This document shows, piece by piece, positions 1 through 9,002 of a stretch of 64,000 nucleotides of DNA. Where the stretch lies: contig NZ_JAGGPP010000033.1 in the NCBI RefSeq assembly GCF_018613755.1, forward strand, positions 39,702 to 103,701, in the 5' to 3' direction. The translations under genes were made by a program, and so were the position numbers. The DNA comes from Arthrobacter sp. ISL-72 (GTDB taxonomy: Bacteria; Actinomycetota; Actinomycetes; Actinomycetales; Micrococcaceae). Within the stretch, counting starts at the first letter, position 1. Every line of letters starts with the position of its first letter. A model generated the notes under the pieces. The model ran no database searches. It was not told the origin of the DNA and saw only the letters and a list, made by a program, of their open reading frames with translations.

Positions 1-456
1 CCGTTCGAGCTGGACTACTTTAAAGACGTGATCGAACCGCTCCTCGGCCCGGATGTTGAATACCTGGGCGAGCTGGACACGGCACAGAAGTACCGGCTGC
101 TGGGCGAATCGGTGGCGCTGCTGAATCCGATCCAGTGGCCGGAACCGTTCGGGATGGTGATGATCGAGGCGCTGGCCGCGGGAACGCCGGTAGTGGCCAC
201 CCACCGGGGTTCGGCTCCGGAAATCATCAGCGACGGCGAAACAGGGTTCCTGTCGGACAGCCTCCAGGGCCTGGCCGAGGCACTGCAGGGCTGCCAGTGG
301 CTCCGCCGCAGCGACTGCAGGCGGGCCGCCGAGCAGCACTTCAGTTCACAGCGGATGGTCCGGGAGTACGTCAGCTTCTATTCGGCACTGCTGGCCGGAT
401 CACCCCGGGCTGCACAAGCGGCGCCCGCCGGCCGGAATTTGACAATGTTCCAGTAG
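1..456 (+). CDS. Glycosyltransferase family 1 (GT-B), 3' end only
   Basis: The frame is open from the first base, so only the C-terminal 151 residues are present. The motif EPFGMVMIEALAAGTPVVA followed by a G-x-APEII stretch is the nucleotide-sugar binding region of GT-B retaining glycosyltransferases (the EX7E-type glutamates lie in EPFGMVMIE). The family transfers sugars from NDP-sugar donors in glycogen, trehalose, lipid or cell-surface synthesis; donor and acceptor cannot be told from this fragment. Its last 86 bases overlap the 3' end of the convergent methyltransferase gene. The family call is secure. Confidence 0.85.
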   Translation, partial: PFELDYFKDVIEPLLGPDVEYLGELDTAQKYRLLGESVALLNPIQWPEPFGMVMIEALAAGTPVVATHRGSAPEIISDGETGFLSDSLQGLAEALQGCQWLRRSDCRRAAEQHFSSQRMVREYVSFYSALLAGSPRAAQAAPAGRNLTMFQ

Positions 457-1351
457 TCACTGTGCCGGTCGCTGCGGTCCCGATCGCTGCAGCGCCCGGC
501 GCTGAGGCAGGCGCTGTACCGATGGCCACTGTAGCGTCCAGCTCCGGGTCGCTAGCCAACCGGGCGGAGAGTCCCGCCCGCCGCATGAGCCCGGCGGTCT
601 GCCGCGCCTGCCCCCGGCTTGTCTCGATCACCACATGGCCGCCGGGGGCAAGCCAGTCCGGCGCTTCCGCAATGACCCTCCGCTGGATGTCCAGCCCGTC
701 CGGACCGCCGTCCAGGGACATCCGGGGCTCGTGCGTCCGGGCTTCCGGCGGCATGGTGCCGATCGCCGCTGTGGGGACGTAGGGGGCGTTGGCCATCAGG
801 ACCCTGATGCGGCCTCGCAGATGGGCCGGCAGGGGGTCGAAGAGGTCACCCTCATGGACCTGCCCGCCGGCAGGCTCGATGTTCCGCCGGGCGCACTGCA
901 CGGCAGCGGGGTGGAGGTCCGCGGCATGCAGTTCGATGCCGCCCACGCGGGCCGCGAGGGCGGCGGCGACCGCGCCTGATCCGCAGCAGAGGTCGACGAC
1001 GGCGGGGCGCTCCCCGCCGTCGAAAGTCCCGCCGTCGGAGTTATCCCGCAGCAGCTGCTCCGCCTGGCGTACGAGGAACTCGGTGCGGCGGCGCGGCACG
1101 AACACTCCTGCTGCCACGCCGATCCGGAGCCCGCAGAATTCCGCCCAGCCGAGGATGTGCTCCAGCGGCAGTCCGGCGACGCGCCGTTCGATCATCGCTT
1201 CCAGCTCAGCGGCTGAAGCGGCCGCGTCCGTCAGCAGGCGGGCTTCGTCTTCGGCAAACACACAGCCGGCGGCGCGGAGGCGGCGGACTTGGTCTTCGAG
1301 ACGGTCTGCGCCTGCTGCCCGGCCGGGCTGCACGGTGCTTTTAGGCGGCAA
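371..1351 (-). CDS. PrmC/HemK-like SAM-dependent methyltransferase
   Basis: Encodes 326 residues from a TTG start at 1351, chosen because GAGGAG (1359-1364) lies 7 nt upstream. A helical N-terminal part with the HILGWAEFCGL-like segment precedes a Rossmann methyltransferase core: VVDLCCGSGAVAAALA binds SAM and NAPYVP matches the (D/N)PPY motif of glutamine N5-methyltransferases. The NAPY variant replaces the usual NPPY, so it may be a PrmC paralogue rather than the release-factor enzyme itself. The last ~55 residues are a low-complexity Ala/Thr/Gly tail with IGTA-like repeats, antisense to the glycosyltransferase end; this looks like a read-through extension. Substrate is inferred from the family only. 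Confidence 0.75.
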   Translation of the reverse strand: MPPKSTVQPGRAAGADRLEDQVRRLRAAGCVFAEDEARLLTDAAASAAELEAMIERRVAGLPLEHILGWAEFCGLRIGVAAGVFVPRRRTEFLVRQAEQLLRDNSDGGTFDGGERPAVVDLCCGSGAVAAALAARVGGIELHAADLHPAAVQCARRNIEPAGGQVHEGDLFDPLPAHLRGRIRVLMANAPYVPTAAIGTMPPEARTHEPRMSLDGGPDGLDIQRRVIAEAPDWLAPGGHVVIETSRGQARQTAGLMRRAGLSARLASDPELDATVAIGTAPASAPGAAAIGTAATGTVTTGTLSNSGRRAPLVQPGVIRPAVPNRS

Positions 1352-1442
1352 GGGCAGGCTCCTCAGCTGCAGTCGATGGACTTCATGCTACCGAACCGGA
1401 GGTGAATGCAAAGCAGCCTTGGGATTTGCTGGAAAATGTCGG

Positions 1443-1456
1443 TGCAAGCGCTTACA
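1443..1456. promoter_or_regulatory. LacI-type operator upstream of the amylase gene
   Basis: TGCAAGCGCTTACA is a near-perfect dyad (TGnAAGCGCTTnCA), the classic half-site arrangement of LacI/MalR-family regulators with the central CG step. It lies about 80 bp before the GTG start of the secreted amylase, where a maltose or catabolite repressor would act. Its position inside the longest open frame is one reason for rejecting the far-upstream start at 1402. The cognate regulator is not obviously in this window. Confidence 0.6.
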
Positions 1457-1536
1457 GTGTGACTTGGCTCTCAGGGGCCGGTCTCCCGCATCGTCCTTCA
1501 CAGCAGCAATGTCGCTTTTCGGAAGGTTTCCTTATC

Positions 1537-4500
1537 GTGTTTTTCCTTAGTGCAATGCCCAAGAATCCCCTTTGCATGGACTCACCCCGCAGGGATTCAC
1601 CCTGCAAGCGTCCCGCCGGACGTGCAGCCGCGGCAGTCGCAGCCTTAGTGGCCGCGGCCGCACTGGCCGTCCCTGCCCACGCGGCGACGGAGCCGAAAGG
1701 CCCCGACGCGCCGGCCGGCCATTCGCTCCGCGCACCGGTGACGGACGAGAACTTCTACTTCGTGATGGCGGACCGCTTCCGCAACGGAAGCCACACCAAC
1801 GACGACGGCGGGCTCGGCTCGGATCCGATGGTTTCCGGTTTCGACCCGACGAAAAAAGGCTTCTACAACGGCGGCGACCTCAAGGGCCTGCTGGACAAGA
1901 TCGACTACATCCAGGGCCTGGGCACCACGTCCATCTGGCTGACCCCCAGCTTCAAGAACAAGGCGGTCCAGCCGGAGGACAAGTCAGCCGGCTACCACGG
2001 CTACTGGGTCACCGACTTTACCCAGATCGACCCCCATCTGGGCACCAATGATGAACTGAAGGTGCTCATCGACGAAGCCCACTCCCGCGGCATGAAGGTG
2101 TACTTCGACATCATCACCAACCACACGGCAGATGTGATCGGCTACGAGGACAAGAACAAGGAAGGCGCGCGCAGGCCCTACGTTTCTAAGGACGCCAAAC
2201 CGTACAAGACGGCGTCCGGCGAGGCCTTCGACGACCGTGACTACGCCGGGTCCGAGGACTTCCCTCCCCTGGACGCCGCCACGTCCTTCCCCTACACGCC
2301 GTTCCTGGACGAACAGGAGAAGAACCTGAAAGTTCCGGACTGGCTCAACGATCCAACGCTCTACCACAACCGCGGGGACACCACGTTTGTGGGCGAGGAC
2401 TCCTACTACGGCGACTTCTTCGGCCTTGACGATCTCTTCACCGAGCATCCCAGGGTCGTGAAAGGCATGGAGGACGTCTACAAGACCTGGATCGGCGATT
2501 TCGGCGTGGACGGCTTCCGGATCGACACCATGAAGCACGTGAACAACGAGTTCTGGCAGCAGTTCGGCCCAGAAGTCCTCAGCTACGCCAAGGACCAGGG
2601 CAAGGACGAATTCTTTATGTTCGGCGAGGTGTTCGACACCACCAAGAGCTTCACCTCGCAGTTCACCACCCGCAACCAGATGCAGGCAGTATTGGACTTC
2701 CCGTTCCAGGATGCCGCCCGCAACTTCGCGTCCAAGAGCCGGGACACCCGCTCCCTGGAGACGTTCTTCGCTGGCGACGACTGGTACACGGACGCTGATT
2801 CGAACGTCTACCAGCTGCCCACGTTCCTGGGAAACCATGACATGGGGCGCATCGGCAGCTTCATCGCGGCCGACAACCCGGGATCAACCGACGCCGAGCA
2901 GGTGGCCCGCGACCAGCTGGCCCACGAGCTGATGTACTTTTCCCGCGGCAACCCGGTGATCTACTACGGCGACGAACAGGGCTTCACCGGCCCCGGCGGC
3001 GACCAGGACGCGCGGCAGACGCTCTTCGCCAGTCAGGTTCCGGAATACCTTGACGACGACCTGCTGGGCACCGACGCCACGCATGCCACGGACAACTTCA
3101 ACACGGGCCACCCGCTGTACGCCAAGATCAGCCAGCTTGCCGCCCTTACCAAGGAGCATCCGGCCCTCCGCGACGGCGCCCACCAGCACAGGTACGCCTC
3201 CGAAGGACCTGGCATCTACGCCTTCTCCCGCACGGACGCCGAGGACCAGCGTGAGTACGTGGTGGCCCTGAACAACAGCGAGCAGGCACAGACCGCGGAG
3301 GTGCCCACATACATCTCCAAGCGCAACTACGAGCTTGTGTACGGGGACGCAGCCGCGGAAGCCAAGACCTCCGCGGACGGGAAGCTGACGATCAGCGTTC
3401 CGCCGCTGTCCGCCGTCGTGTACAAGTCCTCGGGCCGCATTCCGCATTCAAAGGCGGCTCCCGCCGTCGCCCTCCAGGAACCGGCTGCGGCGCCGGCTGA
3501 CAACGGCCGGATCAAGGTGACCGCCGACGTCGGCGGTGCTTCGTTCTACGAGGTCACCTTCGAGGCGAAAACAGCCGGCGGCGACTGGGCGCCGATCGGC
3601 ACCGATGACACCGCCCCCTACCAGGTGTTCCACGACGTGGCGGCGCTCGATGCCGGCACAGCACTGGAATACCGGGCCACAGTGCTGGACAACGGGGGAC
3701 ACAAGGCCACCAGCGCATCACGGACGGCTGCCGTTCCTGCGCCCGTCCTGACCCTGCAGAAGCCCGTTGAGGGCAGCAGCGCCAGGGGCTCAGTGGAGCT
3801 CAGCGCGACGGCCGATCCGGAAAAAGCCAGCCACGTGGTGTCCTTCGAGCGCAGCGTTGACGGCGGCGCCTGGACAGCCCTAGGCTCCGACGATTCCTCG
3901 CCGGTGTACTCGCTGGCGGACGATGTGTCGGGGCTCGCCGACGGCACGCGGGTGCAGTACCGCGGCGCCATGAGCGGCCCCGGCTTCAGCGTGGTGAGCG
4001 AAACCCGGACTGTCACGGTGGGTGACGCCCCGCAGCCTGACTCGGTGACAGTAGCCGGGACGCTGAACGTACCCATGGGCTGCGCGGGGTGGGATCCTGC
4101 CTGCGCGCCGGCCAAGATGGCCCTGGACCCCGCTGACGACGTCTGGCGCCTCACGCTGAACCTGCCCGCCGGGCAGTACGAGTACAAGGCCGCGCTGAAC
4201 GGGAGCATGGACGTGAGTTACGGAGTCGGCGGCTCGGCCACCGGAGCCAACATTGTGCTGGACCATCCCGGCGGAGCGGTGACGTTCCGCTACGACAACC
4301 GCACGCACCTGATCAGTGCCGTCTACCCGTCCCAGCAGCCGGAGGCGGTGGCAGTCGCCGGAAGCCTTGACGGTGAACTGGGCTGCACTGCTGACTGGGA
4401 TCCAGCCTGCGACCAGGCCCAGCTGACGCTGGACCCGGCCGATCTGGTGTGGAAGCTGTCCGTGACGGACCTGCCGGCCGGCACGTATGAGTTCAAGGCA

Positions 4501-4635
4501 GCACTGAACCGGTCCTGGAATGAGAATTACGGAGTCGACGGCGTCCCCAACGGCGGCAACATCTCCTTCACCCACGGCGGCGGCGCGGTCACCTTCCGGT
4601 ACGACCACTTCACCCACTTGATCACTGCCGGCTAG
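1537..4635 (+). CDS. Secreted GH13 alpha-amylase with tandem C-terminal X25-type modules
   Basis: Predicted to hydrolyse alpha-1,4-glucan outside the cell. The GTG at 1537 is chosen because GGAAGG (1521-1526) is 10 nt upstream; ATGs at 1555 and 1576 lack a ribosome site. The product has 1032 residues. An Arg-rich N-terminus and Ala/Val-rich hydrophobic segment ending PAHA form the signal peptide. The GH13 barrel follows: nucleophile Asp near 330 in DGFRIDTMKH, acid/base Glu near 364 in FGEVFD, and Asp near 435 in GNHDMGR. After the barrel come two beta-sandwich modules (about 640-830) and two homologous ~95-residue modules with GxxxCxxxWDPAC motifs, as in pullulanase-linked X25 domains, probably starch-binding. 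An operator at 1443 suggests maltodextrin or catabolite control. Confidence 0.9.
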   Translation: MFFLSAMPKNPLCMDSPRRDSPCKRPAGRAAAAVAALVAAAALAVPAHAATEPKGPDAPAGHSLRAPVTDENFYFVMADRFRNGSHTNDDGGLGSDPMVSGFDPTKKGFYNGGDLKGLLDKIDYIQGLGTTSIWLTPSFKNKAVQPEDKSAGYHGYWVTDFTQIDPHLGTNDELKVLIDEAHSRGMKVYFDIITNHTADVIGYEDKNKEGARRPYVSKDAKPYKTASGEAFDDRDYAGSEDFPPLDAATSFPYTPFLDEQEKNLKVPDWLNDPTLYHNRGDTTFVGEDSYYGDFFGLDDLFTEHPRVVKGMEDVYKTWIGDFGVDGFRIDTMKHVNNEFWQQFGPEVLSYAKDQGKDEFFMFGEVFDTTKSFTSQFTTRNQMQAVLDFPFQDAARNFASKSRDTRSLETFFAGDDWYTDADSNVYQLPTFLGNHDMGRIGSFIAADNPGSTDAEQVARDQLAHELMYFSRGNPVIYYGDEQGFTGPGGDQDARQTLFASQVPEYLDDDLLGTDATHATDNFNTGHPLYAKISQLAALTKEHPALRDGAHQHRYASEGPGIYAFSRTDAEDQREYVVALNNSEQAQTAEVPTYISKRNYELVYGDAAAEAKTSADGKLTISVPPLSAVVYKSSGRIPHSKAAPAVALQEPAAAPADNGRIKVTADVGGASFYEVTFEAKTAGGDWAPIGTDDTAPYQVFHDVAALDAGTALEYRATVLDNGGHKATSASRTAAVPAPVLTLQKPVEGSSARGSVELSATADPEKASHVVSFERSVDGGAWTALGSDDSSPVYSLADDVSGLADGTRVQYRGAMSGPGFSVVSETRTVTVGDAPQPDSVTVAGTLNVPMGCAGWDPACAPAKMALDPADDVWRLTLNLPAGQYEYKAALNGSMDVSYGVGGSATGANIVLDHPGGAVTFRYDNRTHLISAVYPSQQPEAVAVAGSLDGELGCTADWDPACDQAQLTLDPADLVWKLSVTDLPAGTYEFKAALNRSWNENYGVDGVPNGGNISFTHGGGAVTFRYDHFTHLITAG

Positions 4636-4692
4636 TGGCACCGGCTGGCTGCTAGCAGCTGTTGACGGCCGCGGAAGGAAGCAGCGCCGGAC

Positions 4693-4735
4693 ATCAAGCA
4701 GCGCCGCCCTCTCCTGAGGACGGCGCTGCCTTGAT
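4693..4735. terminator. Bidirectional terminator between amylase and alcohol dehydrogenase
   Basis: CAGCGCCGCCCTC (4699-4711) and GAGGACGGCGCTG (4716-4728) form a 13-bp stem with one mismatch around a TCCT loop. ATCAAG before and CTTGAT after it extend the pairing with a one-base bulge. The hairpin sits between two convergent genes and has T/A-containing flanks on both sides, so it likely serves both. Confidence 0.75.
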
Positions 4736-4741
4736 GCCTGG

Positions 4742-5785
4742 CTACACCAGGGTTGAGGTGTCGATGACGAAGCGGTACCGGACGTCGGAAGCCAGGACGC
4801 GTTCGTAGGCGTCGTTGATCTTGTCGGCCGGGATGACCTCGATCTCGGCGCCGAGCTGGTGCTCGGCGCAGAAGTCGAGCATCTCCTGGGTTTCGCGGAT
4901 GCCGCCGATCATCGAACCCGCGAAGGACCGGCGTCCCATGATCAGGGCGAAGGCGTTGACCGGCAGCGGCTCGGCCGGTGCGCCCACGTTCACCAGGGCG
5001 CCGTCGAGTGTCAGCAGCTGAAGGTAGGAGCTGATGTCGATCGAGGCGCTGACGGTGTTGATGATTAGATCGAAGCTGCCGGCGAGGTCCGCGAAGGTGT
5101 TTTCGTCGCTGGTGGCGTAGTAGTGGTCGGCGCCCAGCTTCAGCCCGTCTTCCTGCTTCTTCAGGGACTGGGACAGCACGGTGACCTCGGCGCCCATGGC
5201 GTGGGCGAGCTTGACGGCCATGTGGCCGAGTCCGCCGAGTCCCACGACGGCGACCTTCTTGCCGGGGCCAGCGCCCCAGCGGCGCAGCGGGGAGTAGGTG
5301 GTGATGCCAGCGCAGAGCAGCGGCGCCGCGACGTCGAGCTCGATCCCCTCCGGGATGGAGACGACGAAGTCCTCGGTCACCACAACATGGGTGGAGTAGC
5401 CGCCCTGTGTGATGGTTCCGTCGCGGTCCACGGCTCCGTAGGTGCCGATCATTCCCTTGAGGCAGTACTGTTCCTCGCCGGCCAGGCAGTTGGCGCACTC
5501 CTTGCAGGAGTTCACCATGCAGCCGACACCCACCCGGTCACCGACGGCGTGTTTGGTGACTTCGGCGCCGACCTCCGTGACGATTCCGGCGATTTCATGG
5601 CCGGGAGCCAGCGGGTAGTGCTGGGATCCCCAGTCACCGCGGACAGTGTGAATGTCGGAGTGGCAGATGCCGGCGTATTTGATCTCGATGAGCACATCAT
5701 GCGGGCCCACGTCGCGGCGTTCGATCGTGGTGGGAACGAGGGCTCCGTCGGCGGACGGGGCTGCGTATGCGTTAGCGGTCAGCAA
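4742..5785 (-). CDS. Zinc-dependent NAD(P) alcohol dehydrogenase (MDR superfamily)
   Basis: Encodes 347 residues. The start is a TTG at 5785, five bases after a GGAG (5791-5794); longer frames upstream have no family similarity. The N-terminal GroES-like domain carries the catalytic zinc motif GICHSDIHT and GHEIAGIV, then the four-cysteine structural zinc loop (C-x2-C-x2-C-x7-C within NSCKECANCLAGEEQYC). The Rossmann fold has VVGLGGLGHMAVKLA. This pattern fits the cinnamyl/YahK-type subgroup that interconverts primary alcohols and aldehydes in the cytosol, usually with NADPH. It is monocistronic and convergent with the amylase. The physiological substrate is unknown. Confidence 0.9.
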   Translation of the reverse strand: MLTANAYAAPSADGALVPTTIERRDVGPHDVLIEIKYAGICHSDIHTVRGDWGSQHYPLAPGHEIAGIVTEVGAEVTKHAVGDRVGVGCMVNSCKECANCLAGEEQYCLKGMIGTYGAVDRDGTITQGGYSTHVVVTEDFVVSIPEGIELDVAAPLLCAGITTYSPLRRWGAGPGKKVAVVGLGGLGHMAVKLAHAMGAEVTVLSQSLKKQEDGLKLGADHYYATSDENTFADLAGSFDLIINTVSASIDISSYLQLLTLDGALVNVGAPAEPLPVNAFALIMGRRSFAGSMIGGIRETQEMLDFCAEHQLGAEIEVIPADKINDAYERVLASDVRYRFVIDTSTLV

Positions 5786-6187
5786 TTTATCTCCAAGGTT
5801 GGGTGAGGTAGTCGCTTGATTGGGTGGCTGTGGAGCCGGTTTGCCCGGTTGTTCTGAGTCCGGTTGTTTTCGGGCCCGGGGGTGCGGCGTCCGCGGTCCG
5901 GGGCAAGATGGTTTTCCTTGCCTATCTAGGAAACCGCATCCTGCAACGGGGAGGAAGGTTCTGTTGAAACGGGTACTGGCAGAACCCCCTGAGGCACGGG
6001 AAGGGTTCCGGCGGTTGACGGTGACGCCGCACGCTGCCTCTAGCCTGCAACCGAGGAGAACGGTTTGGAATTCCCGCGGAGTAGCCAAGCCCTCCGACAT
6101 GGCGAAAGTGGAAGTCCGTGACACTGGTCCGCGCCGTACCCTTTACATGCCCGGAATGATGGAACGTGGTCGCGACTGCGTTGCCCG
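5786..6187. other. Non-coding interval upstream of the alcohol dehydrogenase
   Basis: About 400 bases with no convincing gene. Open frames here are antisense extensions without ribosome sites or recognisable motifs. It should hold the dehydrogenase promoter and the 3' end of the phosphatase transcript; I could not fix -35/-10 boxes. Confidence 0.4.
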
Positions 6188-6772
6188 TCAGCCCTGGACT
6201 ACCGCCGCCACACGCCCGCCGTTGAAGTACTCGAGCTGCCAGCCGTCAACCGCGTGGTGGTGGGCCAGGTTGAGTACGGCGTTGTCGACACTTTCCAAGG
6301 TTCGGCCAATGGCACGGCTGAGGCTCACACGAAGGAGTGTGCCATGGGCGACCACCAGGAGGCGGCGGCCGCGGAACTCCTCGGCCAGCGACTCCAACGC
6401 AGCCAAACCGCGGGAGGCTGCCTCGTCCTCACTCTCGGCGCCGCGGAACCCACCGGGGATGCGGAGCGCGTCGAGTTCGGGGCCATCCTGCATGCCCTCG
6501 GCGGGCCCGAAGCTCCTTTCGACAAGCTCCGGAACGTGCCGCGCCACGCTGAGCCCCAGCCCGGCGGCAATCAGCTCGGCGGTTTCTGCCGCCCGGCTCA
6601 GCGGCGAGGAAACGACTGCGTCCCATTCGTAACCCGACAGGGCGGCGACGGCGTCGCACGCCTGGCCGCGGCCGACGTCGTTCAGCGGGATGTCGGTGGA
6701 TCCCTGCAGCCGGCGCTGCGCATTCCAGTCGGTCTGGCCATGACGGATGAGGGCGAACGTCGTAAGGGTCAT
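6188..6772 (-). CDS. Histidine phosphatase family protein (phosphoglycerate-mutase-like)
   Basis: A 194-residue cytosolic enzyme. LIRHGQTDWN at residues 8-17 is the RHG signature carrying the phospho-accepting histidine. Further arginine-containing SSPLSRAAETA and the late VVAHGTLLRV (second catalytic His) complete the active site. Length and the early RHG motif match the CobC/GpmB-like branch, whose members dephosphorylate small molecules such as sugar phosphates, alpha-ribazole phosphate or glucosyl-3-phosphoglycerate. The substrate cannot be chosen from sequence. It follows the GAF-ANTAR gene on the same strand after a short gap. Confidence 0.88.
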   Translation of the reverse strand: MTLTTFALIRHGQTDWNAQRRLQGSTDIPLNDVGRGQACDAVAALSGYEWDAVVSSPLSRAAETAELIAAGLGLSVARHVPELVERSFGPAEGMQDGPELDALRIPGGFRGAESEDEAASRGLAALESLAEEFRGRRLLVVAHGTLLRVSLSRAIGRTLESVDNAVLNLAHHHAVDGWQLEYFNGGRVAAVVQG

Positions 6773-6821
6773 GCCCTCTATTCTGCCCTGACAGCGGGCA
6801 GGTCCCGGAAACTGGGCTGCG

Positions 6822-7583
6822 TCATTCGACCACAGTGCTCACGTCATGAAGCATGGTGAGCCTCCTGCTCGTCGACAGGCGGCCGTCCGCCGCGGAGAAT
6901 GTCCGTGGCGATGTCCTGGATCCTGCGGCTGCCGTTCCGGGCGGCGACGTGCAGGAGTTCGATCGCGTCGTCCCGCCCCGGCGGCTTTGCAGCATGATCA
7001 GGGATACGGCAGCGTCCACCGTGGCACGGGACTTCAGCGCTTCACGCAGATGCTCCGGATATTCCTCCGGCAAGTGAAGCCGCAGGGCAAGCCTCAGGAT
7101 CCTCAGGATCCGCGAAACTGATGCCGCATGTTCTTCTATGGCTTCCACTGTCCGGTGATCAAAAGCTCCGGTCCCGCGGGCGTAGCAGTTCAGGGCTGCT
7201 CCGGACGCGGAATCAGTCGGGATCGGGACCGCCAGTACGGACCCGACGCCCTCGCCGGCGATCGCCTCCGCGTAGCGGCTCCATTCCGAATCGGCCTGAA
7301 GATCATCTATAAGTACCCGGTGCTGTTCCCGAAGAGCGGTCAGGCAGGGGCCGTCGCCGATCGCGTACTGCTTCTCATCCAGGCGACGCGCCATATCTGT
7401 GCTGCTCGCCACAGTCGCCGGTCCGCCGTCCCGTTGCACCGTGATTGCGCAGAGAATCGGCTGTCCATCCTTGCCGAGCAGGGAAGCGGAGGTGGTGGTC
7501 AGTCCAAGGAGAAAGTCGATGAAATCCGGGCTTTCAAGCAACAGGTCCTGCAGTTGTTCAGAGGTGGTTCGTACACTGTTCAC
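6822..7583 (-). pseudogene. GAF-ANTAR regulator with a frameshift inside the ANTAR domain
   Basis: The first ~200 residues form a GAF sensor domain (IGDGPCLTALREQHRVLIDD and AVPIPTDSASGAALNCYA are typical). They run into the first ANTAR helix at ATVDAAVSLIMLQSRRG. The frame then turns into Ser/Thr/Pro nonsense. Near 6972-6980 (a CCCGCCCC run) a shift restores the ANTAR helices DDAIELLHVAARNGSRRIQD and ends at a TGA at 6844-6846 instead of 6822. ANTAR domains bind RNA hairpins and act as antiterminators, so the literal product should lack RNA binding. Either a real loss-of-function indel or a base-calling error. A sibling lies at 8118-8837. Confidence 0.75.
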
Positions 7584-7754
7584 GGCCGTGCGGCCCCGAT
7601 TCTAAAGCCGCCAGGCATGAAGCCCCTGGCTATCGGCCGCCGCTCTGAACGCGGGTTAGCCCGAATGTTCCATCCCCGGACCATCGCCCCGTCCCGAAAT
7701 CTCTTACTTACGACACTACGCTCCCCCGGTGCCCCTAAATACGAACAGCGGGAG

Positions 7755-8108
7755 CTACTTCGCTTCCTTCCCGCCCGCCGCGCCGGCGTCATCTTCCTTG
7801 TTGCCGCCATTGAAGTCAGTACTCCCGCTGGTTGCGTCACGGCGCCCGTCCGCCTTAAATTCGCCAGACAAGGGTGCGCGGGGACGGGCAATCTCATCGA
7901 TGAGTTCATTGGCAGCCATGGCCAAAAGGTCGCGCTGCGTCGACGGAAACGACAGCATACCCTGAAGGTACGCTTCCACTTCGTATTCACCCGCGTCCCC
8001 GGCTATGCCAAAATAGCGAAGCCACAGTTCCGGCACCGACACGTCGGAGGCCTTCATTGCTTCCCTGAGTCTTCGCCGTTGTTCCGGTTCGTTAGGATCA
8101 AAGCCCAT
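7755..8108 (-). CDS. Small hypothetical protein between two GAF-ANTAR genes
   Basis: Encodes 117 residues from an ATG at 8108. The N-terminal 75 residues look folded: MGFDPNEPEQRRRLREAMK, then an ELWLRYFGIAGDAGEYEVEAYL helix-loop and a helical MAANELIDEIARPRAP segment. The last 40 residues are polar and Gly/Asp/Lys-rich, probably disordered. No signal peptide or membrane helix is seen. It lies 9 bases downstream of the second GAF-ANTAR gene on the same strand and is probably co-transcribed. I do not recognise a characterised family and assign no function. Confidence 0.65.
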   Translation of the reverse strand: MGFDPNEPEQRRRLREAMKASDVSVPELWLRYFGIAGDAGEYEVEAYLQGMLSFPSTQRDLLAMAANELIDEIARPRAPLSGEFKADGRRDATSGSTDFNGGNKEDDAGAAGGKEAK

Positions 8109-8117
8109 CGGATGCCC

Positions 8118-8837
8118 TTACCCGGCGGCCGCCGGTGTCCCGGCAACGACGTCGGCACTCACCTGTCCCAGGGTCCTGCCGGCGGCCCGGGCCTGCCGCA
8201 TGAGTTCCTGAAGGGCAGCTTCGGGCACGATTCGGTGGCGTTCCATCAGGATGCCGCAGGCTCGGTTGACCGCATCACGGCTGTGCAGGGAAGCCTGCAG
8301 ACTCTCACTCATCCGCTGCGGCGCATCACTGGCCTGAATGTGGGCCAGCAGCGTGGCGGCGGGAGCGGCGAACAGTGCAAGGAGGCGGCCTGTGGCATCG
8401 TCGTATTCCCCGGGCTGGGCACCGTAGAGCTTCAGGGCTCCGATGCATTCCTTACCCGCAAGCAGCGGCACGCTGACTACGGAGCGGATGGGTAGCCCGG
8501 CTACGGCAGCTTTCCAATCCGGCCACCGGTCGTCGGAGTCCAGGTCTTCAATCACCACAGCCTCTTCGGCGGCCCAGGCAGTCAAACATGGACCCTGTCC
8601 CAGCTCGTACTGCATCCGGTCGGCCTGTTCAACCACTCCATGCATAAATCCGCTGCTTTTCCTGCGGCCATGCACGTCCAGCAGGGATACTCCGGCCCCG
8701 ATGGTGCCGGCGAAAGACTCCTTAATGGCCCGGGCCAGAAGCTGGACCGCCCTGTCAACCTTCTCCTCCGTCAGCAGGAGTCCCCGGATCCGGGCGATCA
8801 TGCCAGTGAGCCCGTCCAAAGGAAGTTGCTGCGCCAT
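8118..8837 (-). CDS. GAF and ANTAR domain regulator
   Basis: A predicted one-component RNA-binding antiterminator of 239 residues. The ATG at 8837 follows an AGAGA ribosome site; the ATG at 8849 is an alternative and longer starts add no conserved sequence. The GAF domain spans about 20-165, with GQGPCLTAWAAEEAVVIEDL and SVPLLAGKECIGALKLYG. The ANTAR helices occupy the last 60 residues (SRDAVNRACGILMERHRI then EALQELMRQARAAGRTLGQV). GAF-ANTAR proteins use a small-molecule or redox sensor domain to control binding to tandem RNA hairpins. The GAF ligand is unknown. Confidence 0.88.
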   Translation of the reverse strand: MAQQLPLDGLTGMIARIRGLLLTEEKVDRAVQLLARAIKESFAGTIGAGVSLLDVHGRRKSSGFMHGVVEQADRMQYELGQGPCLTAWAAEEAVVIEDLDSDDRWPDWKAAVAGLPIRSVVSVPLLAGKECIGALKLYGAQPGEYDDATGRLLALFAAPAATLLAHIQASDAPQRMSESLQASLHSRDAVNRACGILMERHRIVPEAALQELMRQARAAGRTLGQVSADVVAGTPAAAG

Positions 8838-9002
8838 AAGGTCTCTCATTCGCTCAGGGTGAAGGAAACGTGGCCCGGCCTGGTTCGACGGCACCTGCGT
8901 CACGTCAACCGGACGGCCCATCCACCTACTCCAGCATAGGCCCAGACCCGAAGGCCGAATCAAACAAGGGTGGCCGCCAACAGCTCCCTGAGGACCGGCC
9001 AC

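Noticed and set aside
1402..1536. Far-upstream ATG start for the amylase
   Set aside because: Would place the LacI-type operator inside the gene and add 45 unconserved residues before the signal peptide; GTG 1537 has the ribosome site.
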